Shown piece after piece: positions 1-16,242 of a stretch of 64,000 bases of DNA (positions within the stretch are counted from its first letter, which is position 1; every line of letters begins with the position of its first letter). Under the pieces are notes generated by a model that was given only the letters and a program-made list of their open reading frames with translations, was not told the origin of the DNA and did no database searches. A program made the position numbers and the translations under genes. This stretch comes from Terfezia claveryi (Eukaryota > Ascomycota > Pezizomycetes > Pezizales > Pezizaceae): positions 91,740 to 155,739 of the forward strand of contig WHUX01000130.1 of the NCBI GenBank assembly GCA_015179025.1, read 5' to 3'.

Positions 1-3000
1 CAGGCTGATCCCTACTCACCTCCCATCCCGAATTCGTGAAGGCACAGGCCTTATTGTTCCCGTAGGTATTTGTATGATGCCGGATTTAGACCCTGTACAG
101 TAGGGTAAAACACGACCTGTCGCTGTAAGTGTCATCCCCCTCTAATGTACCTCTTTGCCACTCTCGGCCCGAATTCCTACCCTTCTTCTGGCGCACAGTC
201 CAGCCGTTCATCTCATTTGTGCAATATGCAGCGATGCTGCACCGCAGCTTGACCAACATGAACGTGCTTGAAATTCCTACTTATGAAGGAATGGGCAGGC
301 TAGGCTTCCACCTGACTAGTAAACATTAGTTTGGTTGGTAGATGTACGCAATCGATCCACGCCGTCTGAGACAGTTGCCCATCGATATCCCGCGTGTAAC
401 GAGCATACGCACTCTGCGCGGAGGATGTGCGTTGCTGGTGCGTCAATGTGCGAGGAGCAGTAGACGAGGGTACAATCAATACTTCCTTTTTGAGTAAGAA
501 AACGCAGTGTGATATATTAGGAGGTACATGATAAACACACTTTGAACGAGAAAAGCTGAAGATGACATATCAGCTTCTTCACTGCCTATGGATATGCTTC
601 TCAATTGGATAGCATCTCATTAAGCAGCCATTCAGTTTTAAAAGTTTCCAAAATTTTCTATGATAGCCAGGTGGTAAACTCGGGTGCCCAGGATGTGTAG
701 CCTAGTCAGCAACCCAGAATGGCAGATAATGATTCAGGTAGTTAGAAGATATTGAAGGATCATATCTGGAACTGTCAAAGGTATTTTGCACCAAGCCATG
801 CTGTTGATTTTCTGCTGTTGCCCTGACCCTGAGGCCTCTCTACAACAGAGGCTTGTATAATTTCCCAGTGGGTGGAACAGATGCAGGATCCCTGGCCTTC
901 CTTTTCAATTACTTACGTGGTACCGCATCCTCCATTCGGAGAGTTGGCGAACTATTGTTTGTCCAGAAAGAATATCTAGCGTGTAGTCAGCTAGATCACA
1001 TTGTATGTGCATTGCTGCTTACGCAACATTCTCGAGTATTTAACCGCGTAAACCGGTAGTCCACCAAGTGTATCCCTCCTTAACGCTCCAAAAGTCCAAA
1101 GGAGGCCATAGTGCACAATGGTCTGGTTTCTATACACAGAACCACAGAAAGCCTGTAAAGATCATGCGTATGGTATCCCTAAAGCCCGTGAGCAGCCTAT
1201 TTTCTGTTTATCAGCAGGGGCCATACCACGGGAGTTTTTGGTTGCATGGGCTAATTCAATGTGGCCATCCGCCGGCAGATTTTCTGATCTGTAGGGTTTG
1301 GAATCTCTACACAGGAGTGCCGATTGTTATGAAAAGAGGAGGGTGGTCTCGCACCAGCAGCTAGGTAGTCTGGGGAGCACGTTCACTGACCATATACTTG
1401 TGCTGCACGCCTTTTTGATGGTCAGGGATCGTTAACGTTCCGCAGTTGTCCAACCCGCACATTCCTTATCGTTTCTAGCTTATCATAATCCTGGCCAACG
1501 TGATTTTCTCCGTCGTATATAATTAGAGAGTTTGATACCCTGCGTAATTTTAATCAATTTGCGTTTCAATATTTGCTATGCCTATTTGATAGCCATATCC
1601 CATTTCTTTCGTCCCTCGTGGAGGCTAGGGCTTGAGGTGCGAGTCGGCGATTGCTGAACTTGAAGTTACCATCGTGGCCCATACCATTAGCCATGCAACT
1701 GCTCTCTGGTGGTATCTGATCCAATGTCCTTAAAATGCAAGGCTCAAAGCTAAACGAACACCCCTCAAGCTTGGGGCCTGGGGCCTGGGGCACAATTGTA
1801 GAAAAGAAGAAATGTGCATCGCGTGATATGGGCTGCAGACCACTCAACTCAATTGTGAGCCTGCTCCACGGTACTGCCGCTTGCGCTTTCTGCATGCTGT
1901 ACCGCAGGCTGGGCCGATCTAGAGCGGGACCAATGGCTGATCCTTGTCGGTCGTTAAGTGCACACCCATCTCGCGAGCCCTACATTTCGCTTTCTTCTCA
2001 GATTTCGTGTCACATCATTGTACGTTACCTAAATGGTTAGCAAGCGACGAACCCGAGACTGCAGCGAACCGGTAGGTTTGTTTCGGTGAAGGATCAAGAG
2101 AGGCAGGGCTGCTGCACATAGGAACCATGCCACCAGGCCCGAGTGCATACACCAAGTATTTGCTTCTCCCAAAGTCGGTCCCATACAGCAGCACAACGTG
2201 CTAAAGGATCAAGAGGATACATTATTAAAATGGAAAAGTTTTATATCCCAGCAATAGAAGGAGGAAGTTTCTCTGAGTATCGAAGACGTCTTAGAAGAGA
2301 GCCATGACGGATTTTAGGTGTAGGAGCTGAAGAGTAAACGGTGAGAGGATGGGGCCCAAAGAAAGTCATGCAGGGTGAGTAGCGAGGTATCTGCTGGTGT
2401 AGGAACCGACGCCTCTCACACTCTCCAGTGTTAGTTTTCCTTCGCCATTTGCTTGTTCCGCGCGCTGGCTCGGCGAGAAGATCAAGAACCCGAGCTCCCT
2501 GAAGGTCAGGAGACAGGAGTCAAATAGAATCTCGTTGACCGCCATGCTCGTGGTGGTCTGCGATGTTTCGTAGTGCTGGAGTGGTGCATGTCCCCGGTGG
2601 CCATGAGTGCCCCCAGCATTATGGTATCAGCATGGAATACTGTACCAGTGAGAGATGCAATACTGCAATACTCTCAACCAAGGCGCCCCCCCCCAATACG
2701 TATACCCCCGCTGCCCGTCGACCGCCCACGCCTCCCGTTGCCGTAAATCCACAGCTCCTCATCATCACACTCCCACCTCCCTCCTAACCCCCCCCTCCAC
2801 CCTCACAAACCTATCAGTGTCCAACACAGTATCGACGTCAGAGCCCGTGTTTCCGCAGGAAGGAGACTCTCCTGTCGCCATTCCCCACATTCCCACACTT
2901 TGTACTGTTACACGTTCAGGGCCGAAGGTTTATAATGCCACCAATTTCCGGCCTGGCAAGAGGAGAGAATCGTTGACATAGCAGAATTCGAAGGCTTGCA

Positions 3001-3396
3001 GAGCTCAATATCCGGTCCACCCCCTTCATAGACATACTTCTTGAGGCTCCACTTAAACCCCGCCTACTTCAACACAAGAATTGCTTGCCCGGTTGTCATC
3101 CAACCCCAGTGCTGCAAGGGATCCACCCTACATTTCGCTGCTGCCACCTACCTGTACGTCTTGACCAGGTTTGAAAGTCTCTAAAAACCACGGGCATCTG
3201 CCGTGTGTTCTGAACCCAAACTTCTTGGTTTTCTGTCCAACACCTAATAAACCTCACTCTCGCTCATCAACATATATTTCCACCGATTCAGCTCTATCTG
3301 AACGATTACGGACTCTCTTCGATTGCGATAACGTGCTGTCACTTAACGTCACCGTTTACTGCTATCCCACAACGGACCAGTCACCTATCGACCATA
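1..3396. other. No gene recognised
   Basis: I see no supported gene. Open frames here are short (at most about 110 codons), overlap on both strands and match no family I know. The last 250 bases are pyrimidine-rich with many CA and TC steps, as expected for the promoter and 5' leader of the otubain gene starting at 3397. Confidence 0.5.
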
Positions 3397-4979
3397 ATGA
3401 ACGGACAAGCTCCAGTTGACTTCGCGGCAGGAACATATATTGACCCTACGGATCCGTTCTATTTTGAGGCGAAACAGCATTTCATGTCGACGCCACAACC
3501 ATTTGTTCAGGATGTTTCTGTTGCTTCGCCCGAATTGACTTCCTTCAATGAAGCGCAAAGGCTGGCAGAGCTGGAAAAGCTATCCAGCGACTACACGCCT
3601 GAATATACGGTACTGAATTCCACGTTGTATTATGGAACACAAGAAGGGTTCTAATTGGGTTATAGGGTCCATTGGTCGGGGACTTGAAGTCTAGTAGGGA
3701 GCTTGCACATGAATACGTGGGCGCAGATCCTATATATGTTACAAAAACTTCAGTAAGCCCTCCCCCGCCCCTGCAAAAATCGAGGCTAACAGGATGTGAA
3801 GGCAATGTACCCAGCATACACCCACTACCGGAAAATTCGAGGGGATGGAAATTGTGCCTGGAGAGGTATGTACCACCTGACTGACTTCAGAATGGCCTCT
3901 GTGGATTCTGACATCTGGTAACCGTAAACAGCAATTGCATTTGGTTACTTCGAGCTTCTCCTTCGAAGTAACAGTGTCGACGTCGTCAACCGAGAACGGG
4001 CTCGACTACTTTCACTCGGAAACTTACTGAAGGCCGCTAATATTCATGAGTATCTCTACGAGGATTTCGCTACAGAGACCGATAGTGTGTTCCAAGTCAT
4101 ATCTACATCCATTCTAGAGGAAGATCCAAATGCGGCTTCTGCTCTGCTCACCCAGTTCAATGAAGCCTCAGACTCTTCAGTGGCATACCTAAAGGTACAT
4201 CCCATCACTCCACAGGGGAAATGGAAATATTGGCTAATATGGACTCTAGATGCTCACAAGCGCTTGGATGAAATCAAGGCCGGCAGACTACGAAGCATAC
4301 CTAGAAACATCTGTAGTCGAATACTGCAGCATTTTCATTGAGCCTTTCGGAGTTGAGTTGGATCATGTGGGAGTGAAGGCATTTATTGACTGCCTGGTAA
4401 TACCGGCAGACTTCAGAGTGGAGATATCATATCTTGATCGAAGTCCAGGAAGCGAAATGAACATACACCATTTCGAAAGCGGCGAAAATCCATTCGCTCC
4501 CACATTGCGACTATTGTACAGGCCGTACGTCAATTTAGACTCTCTGATCCCCAATCTCAGCTAACCTGAACCTTAGGGGCCATTACGATATCATCTACAA
4601 AGCAGAGGATCTAAGCGAATTGGTGCCATTCTTGGACAAGCCTCAAGCTTCCCTTGTTCAGGTCTCATTCATGCCTCACCTTCCAGATCAATTCTTTGAA
4701 AGCACCCCATTGAATTTCTTCCTCCAACCCGTCAATTCTGTCGCCAACACTACGACCACTTCTATCCGTACCAATGACGACAGGGACAGGTTTCGTGCGT
4801 CATTGTTCCAGTATCCACCTTTTCAACCCTCACCGTTACCCTTTCAGACCTCAATTTTCCGAAACTCAGCATATAACCCAAGCCACTATCAGAGCGAGAA
4901 TTTCCAGCCAGAGCTCTACCAACCAGAAGTTACAGAGGTGTCATCTCGCGGAGGTCATGGCAGCAGGAGGAGGATGTGA
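3397..4979 (+). CDS. Otubain-type ubiquitin thioesterase (peptidase C65)
   Basis: Predicted deubiquitinating cysteine protease that removes ubiquitin from proteins. Exons 3397-3609, 3666-3752, 3793-3865, 3932-4194, 4250-4524 and 4577-4979 keep phase and give 437 residues. The active-site motif GDGNCAWR puts the nucleophile at Cys121 with Asp118 nearby, and RPGHYDIIYK puts the catalytic His at 306, as in OTUB1. Other otubain signatures are GPLVGDLKSSRELAHEY early on, MLTSAWMKS, and YLDRSPGSE before the His. The start is the first ATG of the in-frame run. The C-terminal 130 residues after the His motif are Pro/Phe/Gln-rich and poorly conserved. A donor-like GTGAGT overlaps the stop (4976), so a further small 3' exon is possible. 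The family is certain; the 3' end is less so. Confidence 0.9.
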
Positions 4980-7593
4980 GTGGTTATTGGTCATATGAGG
5001 TTGCGCCGCATGATGCGTTAAGGCACCCCTCTTCTTGATCGCTGGGTCGGTTCAAAAGATAAGGGTCCTACCTTGCGAGAGGCGCTGAAGAAGCAGGGTG
5101 TCAAGTTACGTATGTTGCAGTGTGATGGGGGCGGAAGTGGAGAAGAATTCAACGTGGATGAAAAGAATGAACGAAGGTCCACGTTCAGATGCATTTTACG
5201 ATTCGGCAATTCGCCGGCCGTACTTTTTTTTTTCGGTTGTTTCTTTTCCAGTACTTTTTTTGTTACTCTGGATTGTTCTATTGGTGTTCGTTGTTTTTAG
5301 CTGCAAGCCTCGCCTTCACTACTTTGGGTTTTCCCTGTTATTCTTCTACGCTTGTGAGTTTAATTTTTTTGAAACGATTCTGCGTTATTTATTAATTTGT
5401 TATTGATGCAATTGTTTTGTGGTTTGTTATTGTATGGACAACGAATTTGGTGTTTTCTCGTTTTGCAGAAAAAGTCCGGAAGTCCGGTGTGGGGGGTTAC
5501 CAGCACCCCCCAGTTCACATTGCTTATCACGTGATTATTGTAATATCTTGAATTAATACTCTTCACATCATTACTTGCCTATGCTTGCCTATACTTGCTT
5601 AAATTGCTTACTTTACCTCCTTGATGATTGGTATTTGCAATTTTTGATTTGCCTGTGAGAACGGAAGTTAGTAAGGTATGTTATGAGAGTTGCCGTCATT
5701 GTTGACACCTGCCCTTTGGGTGGGTAAAAAGAAACTGGATAAGAAGAAAGGATGAGGGAAAGAAAAGAAAGAAGGAAGAACAAGCCTATACATATTGGTG
5801 GCGGGGGGTTGTAATCAGGTGGAAGGGTGAGTCCCACCTTGCAAGCAAGCGCGCGCAGGGGGGCGCCTGAGGTTGCTGATTATTAACATATTAATACCAT
5901 ACTTTACTTTACTCGGGTGTGACGTGATATGTGAGAAGAAGTACTCCATGTACAAATTTTTTTTTTTTCTTCTGGTACTAGGGTTAGTTAGCTACTATGT
6001 ACATTCTGATGCATGAATACCTATGGTGAGCTCCTTCTGGTTCAGAAAACAAAAAGATACCTACCGATACATACCTTGGGGTGGTTTTGGAGAACCTGAC
6101 TAACTGCCAGTCACATCATGAAATTGTTGTAAGCAAGTCAACTGTTGAGAGTGGAGCAAGCAAGTGTCGCGCGTACTGCCAATTGGGTTCAAGCCCTACC
6201 TTGTACCGAGTCAGATACCTAGTGTTAGGTAGTTTAGAGTAGGTACAGCTTACAGGGCCCTTACGCACCATCCCAGTATCCCGGGCCAGTTTAAGATCCA
6301 CAAGATATGCGGGCTGGGGTGAGTAGTGGGTGTAGTGGGTTGTGGGGGTGGGTGTGTGGTAGGTATTATTATTGTTATGCTACGGTGCTATGATGTGTGG
6401 TATGATTCCACACTCTCAGGGTTTTTTTAGTGGGTGGTTTGCCTGTCCGTTCCAGTCTCCAGTCCCGAGGAATCTGCTCGAACTTAGGGTTCCTGGCCCA
6501 AGCTTCTGCGGCGCCGAGACGATCCGTCATGGGGGGGTATGTATGGATAAGAGTTGCTGGTGCAGGATATCATGCAGATTGCGATTTGGGCTTACGATTT
6601 ACCTGTGCAGGTCGGGGGAATTTGGGCTTATTGAGTTGCAATTGGGCCTGTGAAGAGTAAATCGTCATAACGTGGGGAAATAAGAAAACCGTGGGCTAAA
6701 ATTAGTAGGACGGTGGTTATGGAGGTGGCCTATGAGGGGGGTGATTAGCGTTACAGTGTTTTCCAGTATGAAGGTCACGGCAGGCTTGGGTTACCACTGG
6801 CAGTTGGCTGCTGGCGAATTATGTGGAGATGTTGCTGGCTGGGTGTGACTGGGTTGCCACTGGTAGGGAAAAAAAGCCTCCGCAGATTCATACATAGCAC
6901 TCAATATTGGTGATGATCATGATGCTGCTGCTGCTGCTCCTGCTCCTGCTGCTGCTGCTGCTGATGATGATGATGCTGACTGACTGACATTCGAAGTTTT
7001 GCTGTCATGCTAATCAATCTGACAAATATTGCAAGCCTGCGGGGCAAACTTCACCTTTCCATTGCTCGTACTGGCACTGGCTGGTCTGGTCTACTAGATC
7101 TTCCCCGAAGTATTTTTTCTTCACCTTTGCTGTTGAGAACACAACTGCACAAACGTAAAGCCGGACAGACCTAAGAATGATATCCACCAGTGGTATTCAA
7201 AATCACATATCCGAAAAACAGATATGTTACTCACGCTCACTCCGCCGGGACCCAATCACTCCATCATTCCCACACACGTAACCAAAATGCTTCACGAGAA
7301 AAAAAAAATAGACATGCCTTGCCCTGTCCGTCCACGCAACAAAGTTGAAAAAGAAAGTAACAAACAAACTATAAACTCCACAAAAAGGGAAAGAGCCAAC
7401 CAAGAAAAGGACGTACCGAAAAATTCCAAACAATACACAGCCCGATATCGATTGGCGTTCACCCCACCGCCCCACCCACCCTACCATACCGAAACAAACG
7501 GCCCTTACCTAACTTGTCCCCCACACCCCGCACCCAGGCTGCCACCACGCCGGTCAACCCCAGGATCCCCGAAAAAGCAATTCATGCCAAGTT
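4980..7593. other. Intergenic, AT-rich runs and microsatellite
   Basis: No gene recognised over 2.6 kb. The first part is T-rich (5220-5420), probably the 3' untranslated region of the otubain gene. There is a small GGGGGGTTACC/CACCCCCC palindromic stretch near 5491-5512 and a triplet microsatellite at 6911-6985. Bases 7220-7590 are A- and CA-rich on the plus strand and probably hold the MET3 3' untranslated region (minus strand). Confidence 0.5.
6911..6985. repeat. Compound triplet microsatellite (GAT/CTG/CTC)
   Basis: GAT-GAT-CAT-GAT followed by about eleven CTG or CTC triplets, then GAT triplets and CTGA tetramers. It lies outside any gene I can support. Confidence 0.85.
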
Positions 7594-10748
<3,155 letters not shown>

Positions 10749-11377
10749 ATGGCATTACCGACCGCACCCCAAGTGCTCTCTCTTGTATGCCCCCCTCCGC
10801 TCTGCCTCCATTGCCTGGCTGGTTGGGTAACATAACTAATGCAAATTCCCCCCGTCTGCAGTATCGTCAACTCCTCCGATACTCCAATCGCTTCGCAAAC
10901 TACAACTTCCGCGAGTACGGAAAGAGGCGGGTACGGGATGCATTTAGGGAGAATAGGAATGTCCAAGACAAGGAGAAAATAACGGAGTTAATCCAAAAGG
11001 GACTTCATGAGTTGAGAATGCTGAAGGTATGGATGGCGCCATAGTGGGGTTGAACTTTTCTGTGGGGGATCGTGGACACGGAGCTGACTCTTCAAAAACG
11101 AAACTCAGAGACAGACTGTCATCAGCCAGTTCTACCAGATGGATCGGTTGGTCGTTGAAGGGCAAGCTTCTGTAAGTCATGAAGTTTCTGCTATGGATTG
11201 CGATATAAGGCTGGGCGTGGATGGTGAATGGGGGACATGTGCTGATATATGTAATCATGGGAATACAGGGAAGAGAGACCGGTGACCATGGTGGTATCGT
11301 TCGTCAAAAGGACACTGGGTATGTTCAACCCCTCCTTGGATCGAGGCCATACTGACTTTTGTTGCAGCTGGGACTAA
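10749..11377 (+). CDS. ISD11: LYR-motif protein Isd11 (frataxin/Nfs1 complex subunit)
   Basis: Small mitochondrial matrix protein that binds and stabilises cysteine desulfurase Nfs1 (with acyl carrier protein) for Fe-S cluster synthesis. Five exons, 10749-10784, 10862-11026, 11109-11171, 11269-11318 and 11368-11377, give 107 residues. The LYR motif is at Leu12-Tyr13-Arg14, split by the first intron. It is followed by [21 protein letters not shown], then [15 protein letters not shown] and [15 protein letters not shown], which are the conserved Isd11 blocks. The last exon adds only three residues, ending in Trp-Asp as fungal Isd11 proteins often do. It shares a promoter region with MET3 and converges on APC5. 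Confidence 0.94.
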
Positions 11378-11662
11378 ATTTCCCAATATATGTAATCTTT
11401 CTTGACGTCATTGAAACTCACTGGTTAGCTAGCAATATCTGGGTAAGGGGCTATTGTATATATTTTTCAACAGGGAGCGTGCAACAGAAGCTTACTGTAG
11501 ATCATCTCGACCCTAATGCACATTCGCGTCACGTCAATTTAATTAGTATTATATTCAATTACCGATAGCCAGTCAGTATGAAACCTTAATCAAGCGTAGG
11601 CAATTGGTTGTGGGAATGACGCCGGTTTACGAATTCAGGGTAACCGAACCGTAATCGCCAGT

Positions 11663-14499
11663 CTAACCACCCCTTTTCAACTGCACATACAGCTTAACCA
11701 CTTCATCCCGCACTGCCCGATCCCCTAAATAATCCATTATTCTTGCCTTTTTACCCATCACGCCTGCTCTCCCCCCACCATCACCCAACCTGGCAAACTC
11801 AGCACCTGCCCTGTCCATAAACTCCAGGGCGCGGTGTAACTCCTCTCTCCTCTCAGCTTCCTGGCTCTTACCGGCCAATCCAACCAAGCTGTCTGCCAGT
11901 ACTGAGAAACACTGCGCATTCAGCAGAGCATCCTCACATTCAAGAACCTGGGGCATGATCCGATCCATCAGGTCATAGGCGGTTTCAAACTCCGATAGGT
12001 GAATGAGGATGGTTGATATGACTAAAAGAGACTGGAATAGCATGGGGAGAAGGCGGGAGCGCCATGCTATAGCTGCAGCACGGAGGCCAAGGGAAAGAGC
12101 TTTAGGGGCCCGACCACATTTCTGTGAGCAGTTAGTGGTTTATGTACTACGCGATTGAGGTGAATGGGTTTAATTACAGCGAGAAGTTGGGCCTTCAACG
12201 TCATCAGCCTTATGCGATGATAAACATCTGCTTTATCGCGGACCAATTCATCGGCCAGATTGGTAATTCCAGCCAAAGCCTAGGTGTGCGATGAAAATTA
12301 GGACAAATTAAACTGTCATAAATGCCAGGTTCACATACAGCAGAGAAGTTTCCTCTTCTCATTTGCAAATCTATTTTCGCCATAGCAATCTCAAGTGCGC
12401 AATCAGGTTCAACTAGAGGTGATGCTGCGAGCTGTTCCAGTAATATATCCGCAGATGATATATCACCTCTACGTTGAATAGTAAGGTTTAGTGTCACTTC
12501 AGCATGAATTGAGGGTAACTTTACCTACCTGTGGATCGCCTGTCTCAACTTCAGCAAGCCAATATAAGTTGACCAATACTGATACACCTTAAGAGTGCGC
12601 AGTGATTCCTGGTCTACTTCTTCTAGCCGCTCTAGCGCCTCATCAAAACGACCTCTCATGGATACCTAAGTTGCATGAGTTACTGAAAAACTTTCGTTCA
12701 TGCTGGCGTCACTTACGATATATGCTCCTCGACATAGCGCCTTCACGACGTCTTCTATAGGAGAATGTTGCTTATACTTTGCAAGGAACAGCTCGCAGTT
12801 CATCCACGACAGGTAAGATATCCCTATACTAGTCAGTCGACCCCCATGAGAATTCATGCTTATCACTGGGATCTTACCAAGTCGACCCCATATCGCGGAC
12901 TGCAATAAAATTTGCGAGCCTATCGCATTGTGTATATTCTTCGTCACATTCAAGTAGGAGCTTCGAAGTATGCTTTCGAAAGCCGCAGGAATCGATTCCC
13001 CCTGCAACCCATATCAGCCACGACATCAAATAGTGATTTAAATACTCCGTTGTAATGAAAACGAACCCCTACTAGAAGCTGTTTAGCTTCTGACAGATGT
13101 GCCATTGACTGCAAGTGATGCATCCCCGCTTCTTTGGCCTTGGCCTTGAGGAATTGCAAACTCTCACGCTCCATACGAGAGGATATTACCTCCGGGCAGT
13201 CCTGTGGATGGGCTTTATGGAAGTGGTAAAACCATGAAAGGGCAAAATTCAGACAAGCCATGTCCTTGTTCTCGCGGGCAGTGTTGATGGTTTCTTGCAT
13301 TGCCTGAAGCTGTTTAGCACACTTATAATATGGTTGCGAATTAAATGGCTTACAAGGACCGATTCTCGATAACACCCGAAATCTGCCTGTAGGATTGCTA
13401 GATTGAGAAGTGCATATTGGTAGAATGTCCTGCTTTAAAGCAGGTCCTAGTGTTTAGTATTTTATGCATAGCATGTGCGAAAATGACAAACCTATCTCTG
13501 TTTTGCATAGTGTAATCGAAATACCGATGCAGGTTGTCAAAAGCTCCCGCATAATCACCTGCCCTCCATGAATTTAGGAATCTTGCCCCTCGTCAGTCCT
13601 AGTTCCACAATATATGGTCTAGGGTACTATATACTCCACGTAATGATTGAGCGACGGTATTGTCACATTTAAGCTCAGCATCGTACGCAGCTGTTCCTGT
13701 ATCTCTGAAGGTATTCTGGTACCCATCCCTAGGAGCACTTAGCGGGAGCAGCGGTACCAAGATAGGATTTTCATACTTTGCATGGCATCAACCTGGAATT
13801 CAAGGAGCCTTTCGACGTCATCCGTGGAGATATGACCTATGACAACTCAGCTGATGCTTCCTTTACTCGAGGCCAGTTGAACCGCAGCCCACATTCTCTA
13901 CCATCCTTCAACCGTCCATAGACATGGTCAAACAACGCATCCTCCGGTGACAGCCCCTTGAGATTGATATCAAAGCTCAGCGGCCCCGCGCCCAAATTTC
14001 TCTTTCTCCACTCTGGCAGCGTAGGTTCCCTATACACAACGAACGACTTCCACAACATAATCGCATCCGTAAAGGCCATCCTGGTATGCTCTAACGCTGC
14101 TCTGCGTACAAAACACCCTAGGACAGACGACCTACTCAAAGGTGACTTTTCCCCATGCACCCTGACTACTGCGCTCTTGTTCGGACCCTCCGTATCAATC
14201 AAGTACGTTTCCAGATTCGTGAAGAAAGAATGCAGTGCATCGAGGGAATTAATCTCCCATAACTTCTTCAGGAGCAAGTCAAAGATATTCCGGCCCACAA
14301 CAGCACTCGGCTCGTTGACTGTAGCAGCTTTAATCTGATCTAGGGTGACTAGGAAACCCGTGGAGTCCTTGGGACTGACAATGTGCTTTAACACGAAGGA
14401 AAGGACCGGGAGGATAGATTGGTTCGGGAACCGTGATTCTGCATAGAGCTCTACGAGACAGAGAAGAGCGACCTTCCCTGGAGTGAGGTATCTGCTCAT
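11663..14499 (-). CDS. APC5: Anaphase-promoting complex subunit 5
   Basis: Scaffold subunit of the APC/C ubiquitin ligase that drives anaphase and mitotic exit in the nucleus. Twelve exons keep phase: 14499-13902, 13836-13777, 13728-13635, 13581-13492, 13429-13354, 13309-13073, 13001-12878, 12823-12717, 12665-12529, 12468-12339, 12279-12178, 12121-11663. They encode 737 residues, close to the family length. The N-terminus MSRYLTPGKVALL is the typical Apc5 start. Diagnostic blocks are LLEFQVDAMQ, FLNSWRAGDYAGAF, YFDYTMQNRD, FYQYALLNLAILQADFG and SSYLNVTKNI. The rest is helical TPR-like sequence. Divergent from SNX3 with 427 bases between starts. Family certain; a few small exon edges may shift. 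Confidence 0.93.
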
Positions 14500-14926
14500 T
14501 GTGGCCGGCTACGGCATGGTGATTAGCAGATTCATTTTATGGCAACGGAAAGGAGTTTGGAGGACGAACGGTTAGCTCCCGCACACGTGGGTGCGTGCCC
14601 AGGGTCGATACTGGGCCAGTTTCTCAAGGACGTAATCGTGATCGAAAACAAAAACAAAGGGTTTGGATGCTGCAATCCACAAATATTGAATACTTGTACT
14701 GATGACTGCAGCTGGGATCCTCGTCATGACGCCCACCTACATGCTAAAATAAGTTGCTCCCATCAGATAAGATAAACCCCACCCCACCGCTACCTAGATC
14801 GTGTGCGCCCACTCAATCTGAAATACCCTGTTACAATCCCAGCTACTTCTATCTGTAATGTAGCTTCCAGTGCACGTTAGCCACTGCTCATCACCATCGA
14901 CCGCAAAATACATAGCGACCGCCGAT

Positions 14927-15643
14927 ATGCAAGCCCCAATTCAATCCTCCCGGGCGCAGAGCTTCGATGAGATTTATGGCCCCCCAGAGAACTTCCTCGA
15001 GGTTGAGGTAGGTATAAACCGGTGAAACCTTACCCGATGCCGAAATCACGGCCTGTCGCTGACACCATGCCCACAGGTCAAAAACCCACAAACCCACGGT
15101 ATCGGGCGCAAGATGTACACAGACTATGAGGTAGTATGCAGGGTAAGTACATACATGAACCTCAGTATATCTATCTCGCATAGCACCCATCCGGAAGATC
15201 TCGACTGCCTAACCGTTTACTAATGCTGGCAATACATCTAGACAAATATTCCAGCTTTCAAGGTATTCACCCCTCCCACTATGGGCGCATGGAAGAACAA
15301 ACCCACTAACATCTCTATAGCTAAAATCATCCTCTGTACGTCGCCGATACTCTGACTTCGAATACTTCCGAGACATCCTCGAGCGGGAGTCCTCCCGTGT
15401 AACCATCCCCCCTCTCCCAGGAAAGGTCTTCACCAACCGGTTCTCCGACGATGTCATAGAGCACAGACGGGAAGGGCTTCAGCGATTCCTACAGATTGTA
15501 GTGGGTCATCCACTTTTGCAGACTGGCAGCAAGGTCCTGGCGAGTTTTGTGCAAGGTGAGTCTATTTTTGCCATTGTTATAACTCAGAAATGAAGGGGGG
15601 CTTATTGGTGCCAGACCCGAATTGGGATAGGAATTCGTGGTAG
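14927..15643 (+). CDS. SNX3: Sorting nexin-3 (PX-domain protein, Grd19-like)
   Basis: PX-domain protein that binds PtdIns3P on endosomes and sorts cargo for retromer recycling to the Golgi. Exons 14927-15007, 15077-15142, 15242-15262, 15321-15555 and 15615-15643 give 143 residues, the usual fungal length. The PX domain covers almost the whole protein. The phosphoinositide-binding stretch is [12 protein letters not shown], then IPPLPGKVF with the Pro-rich loop, and [20 protein letters not shown]. It ends in DPNWDRNSW, typical of Snx3. One exon is only 21 bases. There is no BAR domain, as expected for Snx3. Confidence 0.95.
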
Positions 15644-16242
15644 GACCACGATGAGTGTAGTGCTGTAGGTGGCGAGTGGGGTTTCGTTGTTCGAAGGCAG
15701 TAGGGGTCTTCAGGCAAGTCGGCTACAAGTTACCGATGACTGAGCTACCGCTTAGGCTCACTCTTCATTGGATCCGTTCAGCTTTTGCTTCTTTCTTTAT
15801 ACTTTACTTCCTTTCGAATACGTTCACATGCGCTTGTTTTGATGCTGTTTCACGTATCTATTTATCCGGCGTACGAGCCTGTTGGTTGAATCTGTTTTTG
15901 GGGGTGTCTGAGTTAATCGTATTTCTGCTACTACCACCCTCAAGGCTCGTTCGTCTTCACGTTGCGATTGCGATTGTGCTGATTTATGAGAAGTATCCAC
16001 TCGTTAGTTGTAGTCTTGCTACAAGCGGCCGATGCCCGTCAGACTACCTAAGAGGCAGAGGGCATTCCTACCGCTGGGCTTGGAGGAAGAACCAAGTACG
16101 AAGTAAAGGGATTTGTTGTGGATCTATAGTGTCATTACCCTGAACATGACCATATCCTTGGCGGACCCTTCAATCCAAATTCTATCTAGTAAATTTAAGC
16201 TTTTCACCACCTTCAACTTACCACCACCGTACGTCGCGCAGC
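15644..16242. other. Intergenic between SNX3 and ELP6
   Basis: A 155-codon open frame (15676-16143) lies here but resembles no family and looks like chance frame in the SNX3 3' untranslated region. Bases 16150-16240 are pyrimidine-rich upstream of the ELP6 start. Confidence 0.5.

Noticed and set aside
6180..6200. tRNA-like T-loop GGGTTCAAGCCC
   Set aside because: No matching acceptor, D or anticodon arms can be drawn around it.
13960..14338. 126-codon plus-strand open frame
   Set aside because: Antisense to the first exon of APC5, which has clear family motifs.
15676..16143. 155-codon plus-strand open frame after SNX3
   Set aside because: Random-looking protein, no introns or motifs, probably untranslated region.
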